Notes: generated from the letters alone by a model not told the origin. A stretch of 64,000 nt of DNA from Hoeflea algicola (GCF_026619415.1 NZ_JAOVZR010000001.1:3642501-3706500), one strand, 5' to 3'; positions 9,035 to 17,553 are shown, counted from the stretch's first letter. Numbers and translations: made by a program.

Positions 9035-9520
9035 ATGCACCAGATTGACGATATGGATGTCCGAATTCTCAGCCAGTTGCAGCGCGACGGCACGCTGTCG
9101 GTTGATTCGCTGTCGGAGCGGGTCAACCTGTCACGCAATGCCTGCTGGCGCCGGGTAAAAATCATGGAGGAGCGTGGCCTGATCAAGGATCGGGTCGCCA
9201 TCCTCGACGCGGAAGCCGCCGGCTGCGGGCTGTCGGTGTTCGTTTTTGTCCGCGCTGCCAGCCACGATCCGGGCTGGCTCAAGCAGTTCCGCGAGGCGGT
9301 CGGTGCGTTCCCGGAAATCGTCGGCGTCTACCGCACCTCGGGCGATCTCGATTACGTGCTCCGCGCCCGGGTTGCCGACGTCAAGGCCTATGACCGGCTC
9401 TATCAGCGGCTGATCGCCCGGGTCCCGCTCGCCGATGTCTCCGCCTCTTTCGTCATGGAGGAGATCAAGGAGACAACCGCGATCCCGCTCTCCGGGCTGG
9501 GGCGCGGTCCGGCGGTATAG
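9035..9520 (+). CDS. Lrp/AsnC-family transcriptional regulator
   Basis: 161 residues: an N-terminal AsnC-type winged helix (MDVRILSQLQRDGTLSVDSL, then LSRNACWRRVKIMEERGLI) and a C-terminal RAM/ligand-binding domain (PEIVGVYRTSGDLDYVLRAR). Such proteins bind amino acids or related metabolites and form octamers on DNA. The start at 9035 aligns with the family's usual first residues; upstream in-frame codons fall in the A+T-rich promoter. It faces away from the DUF6356/amidotransferase pair, so it may control that pair and itself. This is inferred from the divergent layout only. Confidence 0.9.
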   Translation: MHQIDDMDVRILSQLQRDGTLSVDSLSERVNLSRNACWRRVKIMEERGLIKDRVAILDAEAAGCGLSVFVFVRAASHDPGWLKQFREAVGAFPEIVGVYRTSGDLDYVLRARVADVKAYDRLYQRLIARVPLADVSASFVMEEIKETTAIPLSGLGRGPAV

Positions 9521-9524
9521 CGCG

Positions 9525-9731
9525 CTATTTGTTTTTCACCCGGTCAACCGCAAGATTGATCGACGCCATCCGCGCCTCGACCTGTTCGAGATCCGCGGTG
9601 CCGCGGCCGGTCTGGCGTTCGAGTTCGAACTTCATGTCGCTGAGCCGGGAAAGTTTTTCTTTCTGCGTCAGGGTTTGATGTGCACACACGTCTTCGGGTG
9701 TTTTGACGGTCGGATCGGTTTGGCTGGTCAT
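9525..9731 (-). CDS. Small hypothetical protein, charged helical
   Basis: 68 residues, highly charged and probably all helical (KEKLSRLSDMKFELERQ, EQVEARMASINLAVDR), with no membrane segment. A good ribosome-binding site (AAAAGGAGAAAG) precedes the ATG. It is convergent with the Lrp/AsnC gene, with 4 bases between stops. I do not recognise the family. Confidence 0.6.
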   Translation of the reverse strand: MTSQTDPTVKTPEDVCAHQTLTQKEKLSRLSDMKFELERQTGRGTADLEQVEARMASINLAVDRVKNK

Positions 9732-9931
9732 CGCTTTCTCCTTTTACAGATGAGAGGCCAACGCGGGCAGGCGCTTCCAGGTTCCGCACCATCGGCGACC
9801 GGTGTCGTCGCCTGCCAGTGAACAGTGCGTTCTGTTTGGCCTACTTATTGTGAACGTCAAAAACAGCTATTTATGGGGTAACTTCAACACTGCCGGCCGG
9901 CATTGCCGGGCCCGCTATCGAGGAGACTGCC

Positions 9932-10843
9932 ATGTCCATCAGACCAGTCCGCCATCTATCCACCGCTGTGCCGCATCTTGAAGGTGCCGGCGTGCATCTC
10001 CAGCGCGCTTTCGGTTTCGACGATCCGTCGCTCACCGATCCGTTCCTGCTGTTTGACGATTTCCGCAACGAGCGGCCGGAAAATTATGTGAAGGGTTTCC
10101 CCTGGCATCCGCATCGCGGCATCGAGACCATCACCTATGTGCTGGCCGGCACGGTCGATCATGGCGACAGCCTCGGCAACACCGGCTCGCTCGGCGCCGG
10201 CGACGTGCAATGGATGACCGCAGGTCGCGGCATCATGCACCAGGAAATGCCCAAGGGTGACGAGAGTGGCCGCATGCACGGCTTCCAGCTCTGGGCCAAC
10301 CTGCCGGCCTCGATGAAGATGACCGAACCGCGCTACCAGGACGTCACCTCTGCCGATATCCCGGTCGAGGTCGATGACGACGGCACCGCCGCGCGCATCA
10401 TCTGCGGCGAGTTCTGGGGCAAGCGCGGCCCGGTCGACGGCATTGCCGCCGAACCGTCCTATGTCGATATCTCGGTGCCGCCGGGCAAGAAGAAGACCTT
10501 CAAGGTCGACGCCTACCGCTCGGCATTTGCCTATATCTTCGCCGGCTCCGGCACGTTCCGCGATGCCTCCAAACCCTTTGGCATCCTCGTTGAAAAGGAA
10601 GTCGAAGGCGAGGAAATCCAGATCCGCGACATGTCGGGTGACCGCACGCTGGTGGTGTTTGACACCGGCGACGAGATCACGGTTCAGGCGGGCGACGAAG
10701 GCATCCGCTTCCTGCTGGTTTCCGGCAAGCCGATCAAGGAGCCGGTGGCCTGGCACGGTCCGATCGTCATGAACACGCGCTCGGAGCTGATCCAGGCCGT
10801 CACCGAGTTGCAAAACGGCACCTTCATCAAGCCGGTGCAATAG
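9932..10843 (+). CDS. Pirin family protein
   Basis: 303 residues, bicupin fold. The N-terminal cupin carries the metal-site motif HPHRGIETITYVLAG and then WMTAGRGIMHQEMP, typical of pirins; the C-terminal cupin ends KPIKEPVAWHGPIVMN. Bacterial pirins are iron-binding proteins, some with quercetinase activity, and the physiological role is usually unknown. GAGGAGACTGCC precedes the ATG. A strong terminator follows at 10879-10906, so it is a single-gene unit. Confidence 0.93.
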   Translation: MSIRPVRHLSTAVPHLEGAGVHLQRAFGFDDPSLTDPFLLFDDFRNERPENYVKGFPWHPHRGIETITYVLAGTVDHGDSLGNTGSLGAGDVQWMTAGRGIMHQEMPKGDESGRMHGFQLWANLPASMKMTEPRYQDVTSADIPVEVDDDGTAARIICGEFWGKRGPVDGIAAEPSYVDISVPPGKKKTFKVDAYRSAFAYIFAGSGTFRDASKPFGILVEKEVEGEEIQIRDMSGDRTLVVFDTGDEITVQAGDEGIRFLLVSGKPIKEPVAWHGPIVMNTRSELIQAVTELQNGTFIKPVQ

Positions 10844-10878
10844 GCCGCTGCTGAAGTATCGCAGGATCTTTGCACATC

Positions 10879-10906
10879 AAATGCCGGGCATTGTCCCGGC
10901 ATTTTT
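10879..10906 (+). terminator. Rho-independent terminator after pirin gene
   Basis: Perfect 10-bp stem AAATGCCGGG / CCCGGCATTT with a 6-base loop, running into TTTTT. It lies 36 bases after the pirin stop. Confidence 0.85.
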
Positions 10907-10969
10907 GCGTTTGCCGCCTTGGCCGGTTGTGGCGGTACGTGGAAGCGGGCATTGACATAACAGCACATT

Positions 10970-11027
10970 ATTCACCCATGTGGTTGACTAATGTGCTGCA
11001 ATGGCATATTCAACCACAGGGGTGAAT
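10970..11027 (+). promoter_or_regulatory. Candidate ArsR operator: 18-bp inverted repeat
   Basis: Two 18-base arms, ATTCACCCATGTGGTTGA (10970-10987) and TCAACCACAGGGGTGAAT (11010-11027), are reverse complements at 17 of 18 positions, separated by 22 bases. The right arm ends two bases before the ArsR start codon. A TTGACT hexamer (10984-10989) overlaps the left arm. Placement and symmetry fit autoregulation by the ArsR protein. Confidence 0.7.
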
Positions 11028-11029
11028 AT

Positions 11030-11365
11030 ATGGACGAAGATGCGCTGTCGAAAACTCTCAGAGCCGCCGGGGACACCACCCGGCGCAAGATCCTGACGCT
11101 GCTTGTTCAGGAAGGAGCATTGAGAGTGACTGCGCTTTCAGCCCATTTCGACATGTCGCTGAATTCCGTCTCCAAGCATATCAAGGTGCTGGAGGAGGCA
11201 GGGCTTGTCACCCGCCGGACTGTGGGCCGCGAACATTTCATCGCCGCCGAGCTTGAGCCATTGAAGCTGACTGAAAGCTGGTTTGAGCAACTCAAGTCCA
11301 TCTGGGAACTGCGCCTTGTGGCGCTCGAAGAAGCACTCGTTTCAAAGGACGATGACAATGGTTAA
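11030..11365 (+). CDS. ArsR-family winged-helix regulator
   Basis: 111 residues from MDEDALSKTLRAAGD. The helix-turn-helix reads LSAHFDMSLNSVSKHIKVLEE and is followed by the wing LVTRRTVGREHFI. No cysteine metal site is evident, so it belongs to the non-metal ArsR branch usually paired with SRPBCC proteins. The start at 11030 follows AGGGG; an earlier in-frame ATG (10991) lies inside the operator. Its stop overlaps the start of the SRPBCC gene, so the two are translated together. Confidence 0.9.
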   Translation: MDEDALSKTLRAAGDTTRRKILTLLVQEGALRVTALSAHFDMSLNSVSKHIKVLEEAGLVTRRTVGREHFIAAELEPLKLTESWFEQLKSIWELRLVALEEALVSKDDDNG

Positions 11366-11795
11366 AACACTCAATGAACTTGAATTGACCGTAAGCCGCA
11401 AAATTCCCGCGCCTCGCCAAAAGGTGTTCGACGCCTGGCTGTCGCCATCGATGCTGGCGAAATTCATGCGCCCTGGCGGCAAGGATATGACCGCCAAAGC
11501 CAGCAACGACCCGGTCAAGGGAGGCCGCTTTTCGATCGTCATGACCGATGACGGCAAGGAGATCCCGCACGCAGGCACCTATCTGGAAATCGACCCGCAT
11601 TCGCGCCTCGCCTTCACCTGGGAATCGCCGCATTCATGCGATGACAGCGTCGTCACCATCGATTTCGCCGAGCTCGAACCGGGGATCACTGAAGTCACGC
11701 TGCATCAGGTCAAATTCCACAGCGAACAGGCGCGTGATGGCCACAGGGGTGGCTGGACCGCTATCCTGGAAGCCCTGGAAGATACCCTCGGCTGA
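11358..11795 (+). CDS. SRPBCC (AHSA1-type) domain protein
   Basis: 145 residues. It is an AHSA1/START-like fold protein with the usual opening (VSRKIPAPRQKVFDAWLSPS), a PGGKDM turn and the closing helix HRGGWTAILEALED. These bind a hydrophobic ligand in a cavity; the ligand is unknown. The start ATG lies within the last codons of the ArsR gene (8-base overlap), with AAAGGA upstream. ArsR+SRPBCC pairs are common in alphaproteobacteria and are probably ligand-responsive. Confidence 0.88.
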   Translation: MVKTLNELELTVSRKIPAPRQKVFDAWLSPSMLAKFMRPGGKDMTAKASNDPVKGGRFSIVMTDDGKEIPHAGTYLEIDPHSRLAFTWESPHSCDDSVVTIDFAELEPGITEVTLHQVKFHSEQARDGHRGGWTAILEALEDTLG

Positions 11796-11945
11796 ACGGG
11801 TCCGGTCATCGGGCGGAGACCAGCCGGTCCCGCCCGGTGTCGCTTGCGGCGTCCGAATGCCGCTCACGTACCGTTTGATCTGCCGCATGTCGGCAGATCA
11901 TGCGCCGGTGCTAGAGTTGTCTCCACGCAATCAGGGGACCGCGCC

Positions 11946-12569
11946 ATGCACAGATCTGTACTCGAAGACCTTCAGGACCGGCTGCGTGCCACCCGCCAGG
12001 AGCTGGAGCAGGAGCTCGACCGGCAATTGGAGGCTAGGCGCGAACAATTCCGTTATCAGCTGCACCGCGGCAAGGTGCGTTTTGATCGCGAGTTTCAGGC
12101 CCTGCAGATAACCTACCGTGTCGGCCTGTGGCGTTACATTACCGGCGCTCGCATCGCCACCGTTCTGACAGCTCCGTTGATCTATTCTCTGGCGATCCCG
12201 CTCGCCCTGCTCGATCTCTCGGTGACGATCTATCAGCACATCTGCTTCCGGATCTACGGCATTGACCTGGTCCGGCGCGCCGACCACGTCATCATCGACC
12301 GCCACATGCTCGCCTATCTCAATCTGATCGAGAAATTCAATTGCGTTTATTGCGGCTACGGCAATGGCGTCATCGCCTATGCGCGCGAGATTGCCGGCCG
12401 CACGGAAGCCTATTGGTGTCCGATCAAACACGCCCAGCGGGTAGCCGATCCGCATGCCTCCTTTGCCGGGTTCATGGAATTTGGCGATGCGGAAACCTAT
12501 CGCGACTGGCTCGCCAAAGGCCGCAAACATAAGTCCGCAGGCCCTTCGGAGACAGAATCTGGTCGTTGA
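11946..12569 (+). CDS. Membrane protein with cysteine motifs, unknown
   Basis: 207 residues. The N terminus (about 1-50) is a charged amphipathic helix, probably coiled coil (RLRATRQELEQELDRQLEAR). A hydrophobic span follows near 70-100. The C-terminal part carries FNCVYCGYGNGVI and, about 30 residues later, YWCPIKHA, that is CxxC plus a lone Cys and a His, which could be a metal site. I have seen this arrangement in uncharacterised alphaproteobacterial proteins but know no function. The start at 11946 follows CAGGGGA. Confidence 0.7.
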   Translation: MHRSVLEDLQDRLRATRQELEQELDRQLEARREQFRYQLHRGKVRFDREFQALQITYRVGLWRYITGARIATVLTAPLIYSLAIPLALLDLSVTIYQHICFRIYGIDLVRRADHVIIDRHMLAYLNLIEKFNCVYCGYGNGVIAYAREIAGRTEAYWCPIKHAQRVADPHASFAGFMEFGDAETYRDWLAKGRKHKSAGPSETESGR

Positions 12570-12770
12570 AGCGCTCCGCGGCTTAAGTCGAGGCAAAGCG
12601 TCCCTTGTTCAGTTTGAAGCGGGAATTTCGCCCGTCATATATTTGTTTTGTTAGCGTCAACAAAAGATTTGGCAGTCCGATTGGGATAATATTACCATGC
12701 AAAATGGCTATCCAAATGAGGATAACCTGATGATTAATCGCTTTGTTCAATATCACACAGGGAGGAAGTT

Positions 12771-13124
12771 ATGACGCAGGATAATAGGAACTATCTCAGC
12801 ATAAATCGTTCAGCGCATTACTACGACATAATGCGAACGACTGTTTTCGCCTTTGTCGGCATTGCTGCGATCATTGAATTTGGCCCTGATGGCTATTCAC
12901 CGGCTCTCACCATGCTCGTAATTGTCACTGCGGTTTATGGCATTATCGCCGGGGGAACTGCCATCGATGATATTGGCAGCCTTCGCGACGACATGGATGA
13001 GGAAACGGCGAACACCCATTTTGGCAAGTCGCTGATGGCGAGGAATCTCCCGGCGCTTAAGATGATATCGGCTGTACTGTTGGGCCTGGCCGCTGTGGCG
13101 GAACTCTATGAAATCTTCACTTAA
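12771..13124 (+). CDS. Small three-helix membrane protein
   Basis: 117 residues with three hydrophobic spans (about 24-40, 46-66 and 95-113) and a polar acidic loop between the second and third (RDDMDEETANTHFGKS). AGGGAGGAAG precedes the ATG. The upstream 200 bases are A+T-rich and likely hold its promoter. Family not recognised. Confidence 0.65.
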   Translation: MTQDNRNYLSINRSAHYYDIMRTTVFAFVGIAAIIEFGPDGYSPALTMLVIVTAVYGIIAGGTAIDDIGSLRDDMDEETANTHFGKSLMARNLPALKMISAVLLGLAAVAELYEIFT

Positions 13125-13303
13125 AACCTGATTGCTCCGTACGCGCATTAGATCCAGCCGGTCTTGCGTTTAGCTTCGACAGCGAGCCGATAGTTTCCAG
13201 CAAGACTGACAACATCATTCGGACTTCCAGTTTTCACCAACCCGTTTGCTTCGCAGATGTGGCGATCGGACAAAGTTGGTGAGCTGATGGATGTTGGAGG
13301 AGT

Positions 13304-13333
13304 TTCGCTTGAGCATCCTTTTGACCAAGCGAA
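13304..13333. repeat. Inverted repeat / hairpin in intergenic region
   Basis: TTCGCTTG (13304-13311) and CAAGCGAA (13326-13333) are perfect complements with a 14-base loop and no T tract. It lies in the 267-base gap between the membrane protein and GNAT genes, which otherwise shows no gene. Confidence 0.5.
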
Positions 13334-13391
13334 GCTCTAGCTACTGTCCCGTTGGCGGGGACGCAAGACGGCTTTCCGCCAACACCGCGCC

Positions 13392-13919
13392 TTAAACCAC
13401 CTTGTACATATAGGTGGTCGCATGCACCGCGCGCCCGTCCGGATCGAGCGCAAAGCCCGGGATCATACCTGCTGTCTTGAAGCCCGCCGCTCGGTACAGC
13501 GGCTCGGCTGCGTCGCCGGTCCGGGTGTCGAGCGTAATCAGGCTCTTGCCTGTCGCCCGTGCCTCGGCGTCGAGCGCCTGCATCAGGGCGGCGCCAATCC
13601 CCCTGCGCCGTGCCTCGGGCGCTACCATCATCTTGGCAACTTCGCAGCGGTGCGGCTGGTTGGGCGGCAGTGCCACGATCAATTGCACCGAGCCCACCGT
13701 GTCGCCATCCAGTCGGGCGACCAGCAACCGCCGGCGCCCGGCGCGCACCTCGGGAAAAACCTGGTCGGTAAAAAAGGCAAGCCCGTCAGCCACGTGGAAC
13801 GGCTGCATGTAGCCGATCGCGGCCCCCGCTTCGACCGTGTCAGCCATGATCCGGGCGAGCGCTGGCGCGTGGGCGTCGAAGTCGTCAGGGCCGAGCGAAT
13901 GGATGGAGATGTCGGTCAT
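13392..13919 (-). CDS. GNAT-family N-acetyltransferase
   Basis: 175 residues. The acetyl-CoA-binding loop is seen in VAKMMVAPEARRRGIGAALM (Q/RxxGxG/A), followed by LDTRTGDAAEPLYRAAGF, the usual GNAT tail. Substrate unknown. Two ATGs lie side by side; the second (13919) has GTGAGAT at better spacing. It follows the XRE-cupin gene by only a few bases on the same strand, so that regulator probably controls it. Confidence 0.88.
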   Translation of the reverse strand: MTDISIHSLGPDDFDAHAPALARIMADTVEAGAAIGYMQPFHVADGLAFFTDQVFPEVRAGRRRLLVARLDGDTVGSVQLIVALPPNQPHRCEVAKMMVAPEARRRGIGAALMQALDAEARATGKSLITLDTRTGDAAEPLYRAAGFKTAGMIPGFALDPDGRAVHATTYMYKVV

Positions 13920-13927
13920 CATCGATC

Positions 13928-14476
13928 TCACACAAGAACTATCAGATAGGAGGCCGGCTGATCGCCGGTTTGAAAGCGCGATGCGCCGTGGAGTTGGTAG
14001 CGCAGGCAATCGCCTGCCTCGAGCACATGGACCTCGTCACCCAGCGTCACCGCAAGCACGCCCGACAACATCACCAGATGGTGCTCGTGGCCTGCAACCG
14101 AGGGCGCCTCATAGGTAATCCTCTGGTCTGGTGAAAGCGCACACGCCACCACTTCCGCTGACAGTCCGCCGCTGGGTGGCGACACCATCCTGCGGGTAAA
14201 GCCGTGCGCAGGGTCTTCCCAAAGGCTTTGCTGGTTGCGCCGCACCAGCGGTTGAAAAGGCGTCTCTACCGGCGCCAGCAATTGCGAGATGCTCATTTGA
14301 AAAGCGGCCGACAGGCTGGCCAGCGTTTCTGCCGTGGGGCTGACCTCGGCGTTTTCGATGCGCGACAGGGTTGAGCGGCTGACCGTGCTCTTCTCCGCCA
14401 GATCCTGCAAAGACCAGCTACGTGCCATTCGCACCCGTTTGATCCGCTCGGCCAGCCTGTTGTTGAGGTTTGGCAA
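13928..14476 (-). CDS. XRE-family regulator with C-terminal cupin
   Basis: 182 residues: a helix-turn-helix of Cro/CI type at about 7-60 (RSWSLQDLAEKSTVSRSTLS, RIENAEVSPTAETLASL) and a small cupin at about 110-180 (GHEHHLVMLSGVLAVTLG, EAGDCLRYQLHG). This HTH-cupin layout is used by regulators of amine, amino-acid and polyamine metabolism. It is the first gene of a two-gene unit with the GNAT acetyltransferase. Confidence 0.9.
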   Translation of the reverse strand: MPNLNNRLAERIKRVRMARSWSLQDLAEKSTVSRSTLSRIENAEVSPTAETLASLSAAFQMSISQLLAPVETPFQPLVRRNQQSLWEDPAHGFTRRMVSPPSGGLSAEVVACALSPDQRITYEAPSVAGHEHHLVMLSGVLAVTLGDEVHVLEAGDCLRYQLHGASRFQTGDQPASYLIVLV

Positions 14477-14644
14477 TTCGTAATTCCGTATACGAGAAAA
14501 AATCCCATATACAGGATACCGTAATTGTTTCGTGTAATCAAGCCTCGACCGGCACGCTCAGGGCGCCGTCACTCTCTGAGGCGGGCTGCAGCGGTGTCAA
14601 CTTCAATCAAACCAGGTGCTCAAGCAGATCCTGTAAGATGCGTC

Positions 14645-14671
14645 GCCGTGCCGGATTGTTTCCGGCACGGC
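14645..14671 (-). terminator. Hairpin downstream of permease gene
   Basis: GCCGTGCCGG and CCGGCACGGC form a perfect 10-bp stem with a 7-base loop, 7 bases past the permease stop on the minus strand. There is no clear T tract on that strand, so it may stabilise the 3' end rather than terminate. Confidence 0.55.
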
Positions 14672-14677
14672 CCTGCC

Positions 14678-15712
14678 TCACACCAGCGTCTGGAAGATTA
14701 CGCCTGACACAACCGCGCCGGTGACACCAAGCCCGAAATAGGCGGCAAACACCGGTTTCTTGACCAGCGACCAGACCGCCGCCATCGCCGGCACCGAGCT
14801 GACCGCACCGGAGATCATGAAAGCCATCGCCGCGCCGTTGCTCATGCCCTGATCGATCAGGCCTGCCAGCAGCGGCGGCGCCACATAGGAGTTGAGATAG
14901 GCAGGCATACCGACAAGCGCGGCAATCCCGATCGGTACGATGCCTTCGCCGCCCACCAGCCCGGCAATTGCCGAGGCAGGAACATAGGTAACGAGCAGCG
15001 CCTCCAGCACATAGGCCAGCGCCAGCCATTTGATCAGGAAGATGCCGTTGGCAATAAATTCGGCCCTGAATGTCTCTCGGCGTTCCTGCGTCTGCCAGAA
15101 ACGCCAGACCGGCTTGCCGGTAAACGGGTCCGGGCCGCAGCCACAGCGCGACTGTTTGATTGCCCTCAAAGGCTCGGCAAACCAGCCCGCCCCCATCGCC
15201 GCCTTGATAGCAAAGCCGCCGAACAGGCCAAGTGCCACCGCAGACACCGCCTTGCCGATGGCAAATGGCCACCCCAGGGCTGCCGCCGTGATCAGCAACG
15301 TCGGCGGGTCGATCAGCGGCGACGACAGCCAGAATGCCATCACCGCCGATAGCGGCGCGCCCAGCGCCAGCAGTCCGGCAATGAAAGGGATCACCTCGCA
15401 GGAGCAAAACGGCGCCAACCCGCCAAACATCGCCGCCATCAGGATCATCCGGGTTTCCCGTCCCTTGAAAGCCTCGGCGATGACGGTTTCCGCGCCCGCC
15501 GCCTTCAGTCCGGCAATCAGCAGCACCGCGAAGACGATGTAGGGCAAGGTGTTCAGCAGCGCCGAAACGGCAAAGCCGATAACCGGTACAAATTGCGTGG
15601 CGTCTGCAACCAGAACCGCCAGCAGCATCAGTGCGATGAATGCCCAGGGGGTAAATAGCCAGGCCTTGAGGTCGCGTCCGATGGGCCAGGGATTATCGGC
15701 AATATCGGTCAT
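14678..15712 (-). CDS. Permease of the UPF0718/ArsP-like family
   Basis: 344 residues and about eight to ten membrane spans. The first half has the hallmark GGLAPFCSCEVIPFIAGLL, with two cysteines, and the second half has GMPAYLNSYVAPPLLAGLI. A central cytosolic loop carries RCGCGPDP. Members of this family (YraQ, ArsP) export small solutes; ArsP exports trivalent organoarsenicals through such cysteines. The start overlaps the stop of the upstream ArsR gene (ATGA), so regulator and transporter form one unit. The arsenical or metal substrate is inferred. Confidence 0.87.
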   Translation of the reverse strand: MTDIADNPWPIGRDLKAWLFTPWAFIALMLLAVLVADATQFVPVIGFAVSALLNTLPYIVFAVLLIAGLKAAGAETVIAEAFKGRETRMILMAAMFGGLAPFCSCEVIPFIAGLLALGAPLSAVMAFWLSSPLIDPPTLLITAAALGWPFAIGKAVSAVALGLFGGFAIKAAMGAGWFAEPLRAIKQSRCGCGPDPFTGKPVWRFWQTQERRETFRAEFIANGIFLIKWLALAYVLEALLVTYVPASAIAGLVGGEGIVPIGIAALVGMPAYLNSYVAPPLLAGLIDQGMSNGAAMAFMISGAVSSVPAMAAVWSLVKKPVFAAYFGLGVTGAVVSGVIFQTLV

Positions 15713-16008
15713 GGCCGGGTCTCCGCGTCGCTGCAGCAGTTTTCGAGAATGAACCCGGCCAGCAAATTCAGATGCTCGAAATTGGCGGTGTTCATGATCA
15801 CGCGGCCCTGCTTGTGCTGGACAATAAGGTTGGCGGCACTGAGGAATTTGAGATGGTGGGCGAGGGTGGACGCGGTGATGCCGGTGCGTTCCTGGATCTC
15901 GCCGACCCGCAAGCCTGCATTGCCGGCGCGGACCAGCGCCTGCAGCACTTCGAGCCGCGATTCCGACCCCATCGCCGAAAAACCTTGTGCCGCTTCGATC
16001 GCATCCAT
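15709..16008 (-). CDS. ArsR-family regulator of the adjacent permease
   Basis: 99 residues. The winged helix is seen in VGEIQERTGITASTLAHHLK, then FLSAANLIVQHKQGRVI. The C terminus ends ENCCSDAETRP; the vicinal Cys pair is a plausible arsenite or thiophilic-metal sensor site. It is the first gene of an ArsR-permease pair with an ATGA overlap. A near-perfect palindrome lies 20 bases upstream of its start. Confidence 0.9.
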   Translation of the reverse strand: MDAIEAAQGFSAMGSESRLEVLQALVRAGNAGLRVGEIQERTGITASTLAHHLKFLSAANLIVQHKQGRVIMNTANFEHLNLLAGFILENCCSDAETRP

Positions 16009-16027
16009 GGTTTCATCTTCTCCTAAA

Positions 16028-16051
16028 TTCGATAAAACTAGTTATATCGAA
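16028..16051 (-). promoter_or_regulatory. Candidate ArsR operator: 24-bp palindrome
   Basis: The left half TTCGATAAAACT mirrors the right half (16040-16051) at 11 of 12 positions; the outer arms TTCGAT/ATCGAA and the core ACTAGT are perfect. It sits between the ArsR start and the divergent HD-GYP gene, where an autoregulated promoter is expected. Confidence 0.7.
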
Positions 16052-16161
16052 ATAAATTGAGAATCAAGACCCGACCGGAATCCCCGCAGACGTTTGAACT
16101 GGTGTAGTGAAAACTCGTTAATCAGCGGCTGCTACACAGAACTGAAACCGGAGCCGTCATT

Positions 16162-17553
16162 TTGAGCAAAAGCCTCTTTCTGTCCCGCAAGTCAGGTGAC
16201 AGCCCGCAAGCCTTTAAGCTGGCCGAATTGCTCGGCGCACTCAGCTATGCGCTGGATCTGACCGAAGGACAGCCGGCAGGTCATTGCATGCGCTGCTGCT
16301 GGATCGGCACACGCATTGGCGAGGTGATGAACCTGCCCGATGAGGCGCTCAGCGATCTTTATTACACGCTGCTGCTCAAGGATCTGGGCTGCTCCAGCAA
16401 CGCGGCGCGGATTTGTGAGCTGTTCCTGACCGACGACATTTCCTTCAAGCGCGATTTCAAGACCATCGACACCAGCATGAGCGCCGCGCTGCGCTTTGTC
16501 TTCGCCAGGACCGGGCTCGAATCCGGTCTCAGCGAGCGGATCCGGGCACTGGTCACGGTCATCCAGAAGGGTGGCAAGGTCACCCGCGAACTGATGGAAA
16601 CCCGCTGCCATCGCGGTGCCGATATCGCTGCGCGCATGCACTTCTCGCAAACCGTGCAGAACGGCATTCTGGCGCTCGATGAACATTGGGACGGCTCCGG
16701 CCTGCCGCTGGGGCTCAAACACCAGGAGATACCGGCCATTGCCAACATCGCCCTGCTGGCCCAGGTGGTTGATGTATTTTATACGGAAAACGATGCTGAT
16801 ACTGCCCTCAAGGAGGTTTCCGCGCGTTCCGGCAGCTGGTTCGATCCAGCCCTTGTCGCGGCGTTTTCCAGCGCACAGCGATCAGCTGACTTCTGGCCGG
16901 TCCTGACTTCAGATGATCTTGCGGCGCAGGTTTTCGCGATGAAGCCGGCACAGCAATCCGGGTTGGTTGACGAGGACTTCCTCGACGACATTGCCGCTGC
17001 CTTTGCCGATGTGGTTGACGCAAAGAGCCCGTTTACCGCCGACCATTCCAACCGCGTCACACTCTACACCGACATGATAGCCGAGGAGATGGGGCTGGGG
17101 CAGGCGCATCGTCGCTGGCTCAGGCGCGCCGCCCTGCTGCATGATCTCGGCAAACTCGCCGTTTCCAACCAGATCCTCGACAAGCCCGGCAAGCTCGATG
17201 AAGCTGAATGGGTGGCGATCAAGAGCCATCCCGGCCACAGCGAGGCTATCCTCGCCCGCGTCAGTGCCTTTGCCGACATCGCCCCGATCGCCGCCGCCCA
17301 TCACGAGCGGCTTGATGGCAAGGGCTATCCCTACGGGCTCGCGGGCGAAGCGATCTGTCTCGAGGCGCGAATCCTCACCGTCGCCGATGTATTCGACGCG
17401 CTTTCGGCCGAGCGCCCCTATCGTGCCGCCATGCCGATCGCCAAGGCGCTTGCAATTCTCGATCACGACGCCGGCACGGCCTTCGATCCTGACTGCATCG
17501 CCGCCCTCAAATCCGGTCTCGCCAAACTCCAGCGCGCATCCGAGGCGGCCTGA
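16162..17553 (+). CDS. HD-GYP domain protein (c-di-GMP phosphodiesterase type)
   Basis: 463 residues, soluble. The C-terminal HD-GYP domain (about 275-455) has the metal-binding HDLGK at 327-331 and the GYP loop HHERLDGKGYPYGL at 380-393, which is complete. The N-terminal half is a second, decayed copy: the HD pair reads KD (LLKDLG, 73-74) while a GYP-like loop remains (DEHWDGSGLPLGL, 173-185). HD-GYP enzymes hydrolyse cyclic di-GMP to pGpG/GMP. The start is TTG at 16162 with GGAG upstream; no ATG fits. Because the first domain lacks the metal ligands, it may be regulatory. Confidence 0.9.
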   Translation: MSKSLFLSRKSGDSPQAFKLAELLGALSYALDLTEGQPAGHCMRCCWIGTRIGEVMNLPDEALSDLYYTLLLKDLGCSSNAARICELFLTDDISFKRDFKTIDTSMSAALRFVFARTGLESGLSERIRALVTVIQKGGKVTRELMETRCHRGADIAARMHFSQTVQNGILALDEHWDGSGLPLGLKHQEIPAIANIALLAQVVDVFYTENDADTALKEVSARSGSWFDPALVAAFSSAQRSADFWPVLTSDDLAAQVFAMKPAQQSGLVDEDFLDDIAAAFADVVDAKSPFTADHSNRVTLYTDMIAEEMGLGQAHRRWLRRAALLHDLGKLAVSNQILDKPGKLDEAEWVAIKSHPGHSEAILARVSAFADIAPIAAAHHERLDGKGYPYGLAGEAICLEARILTVADVFDALSAERPYRAAMPIAKALAILDHDAGTAFDPDCIAALKSGLAKLQRASEAA

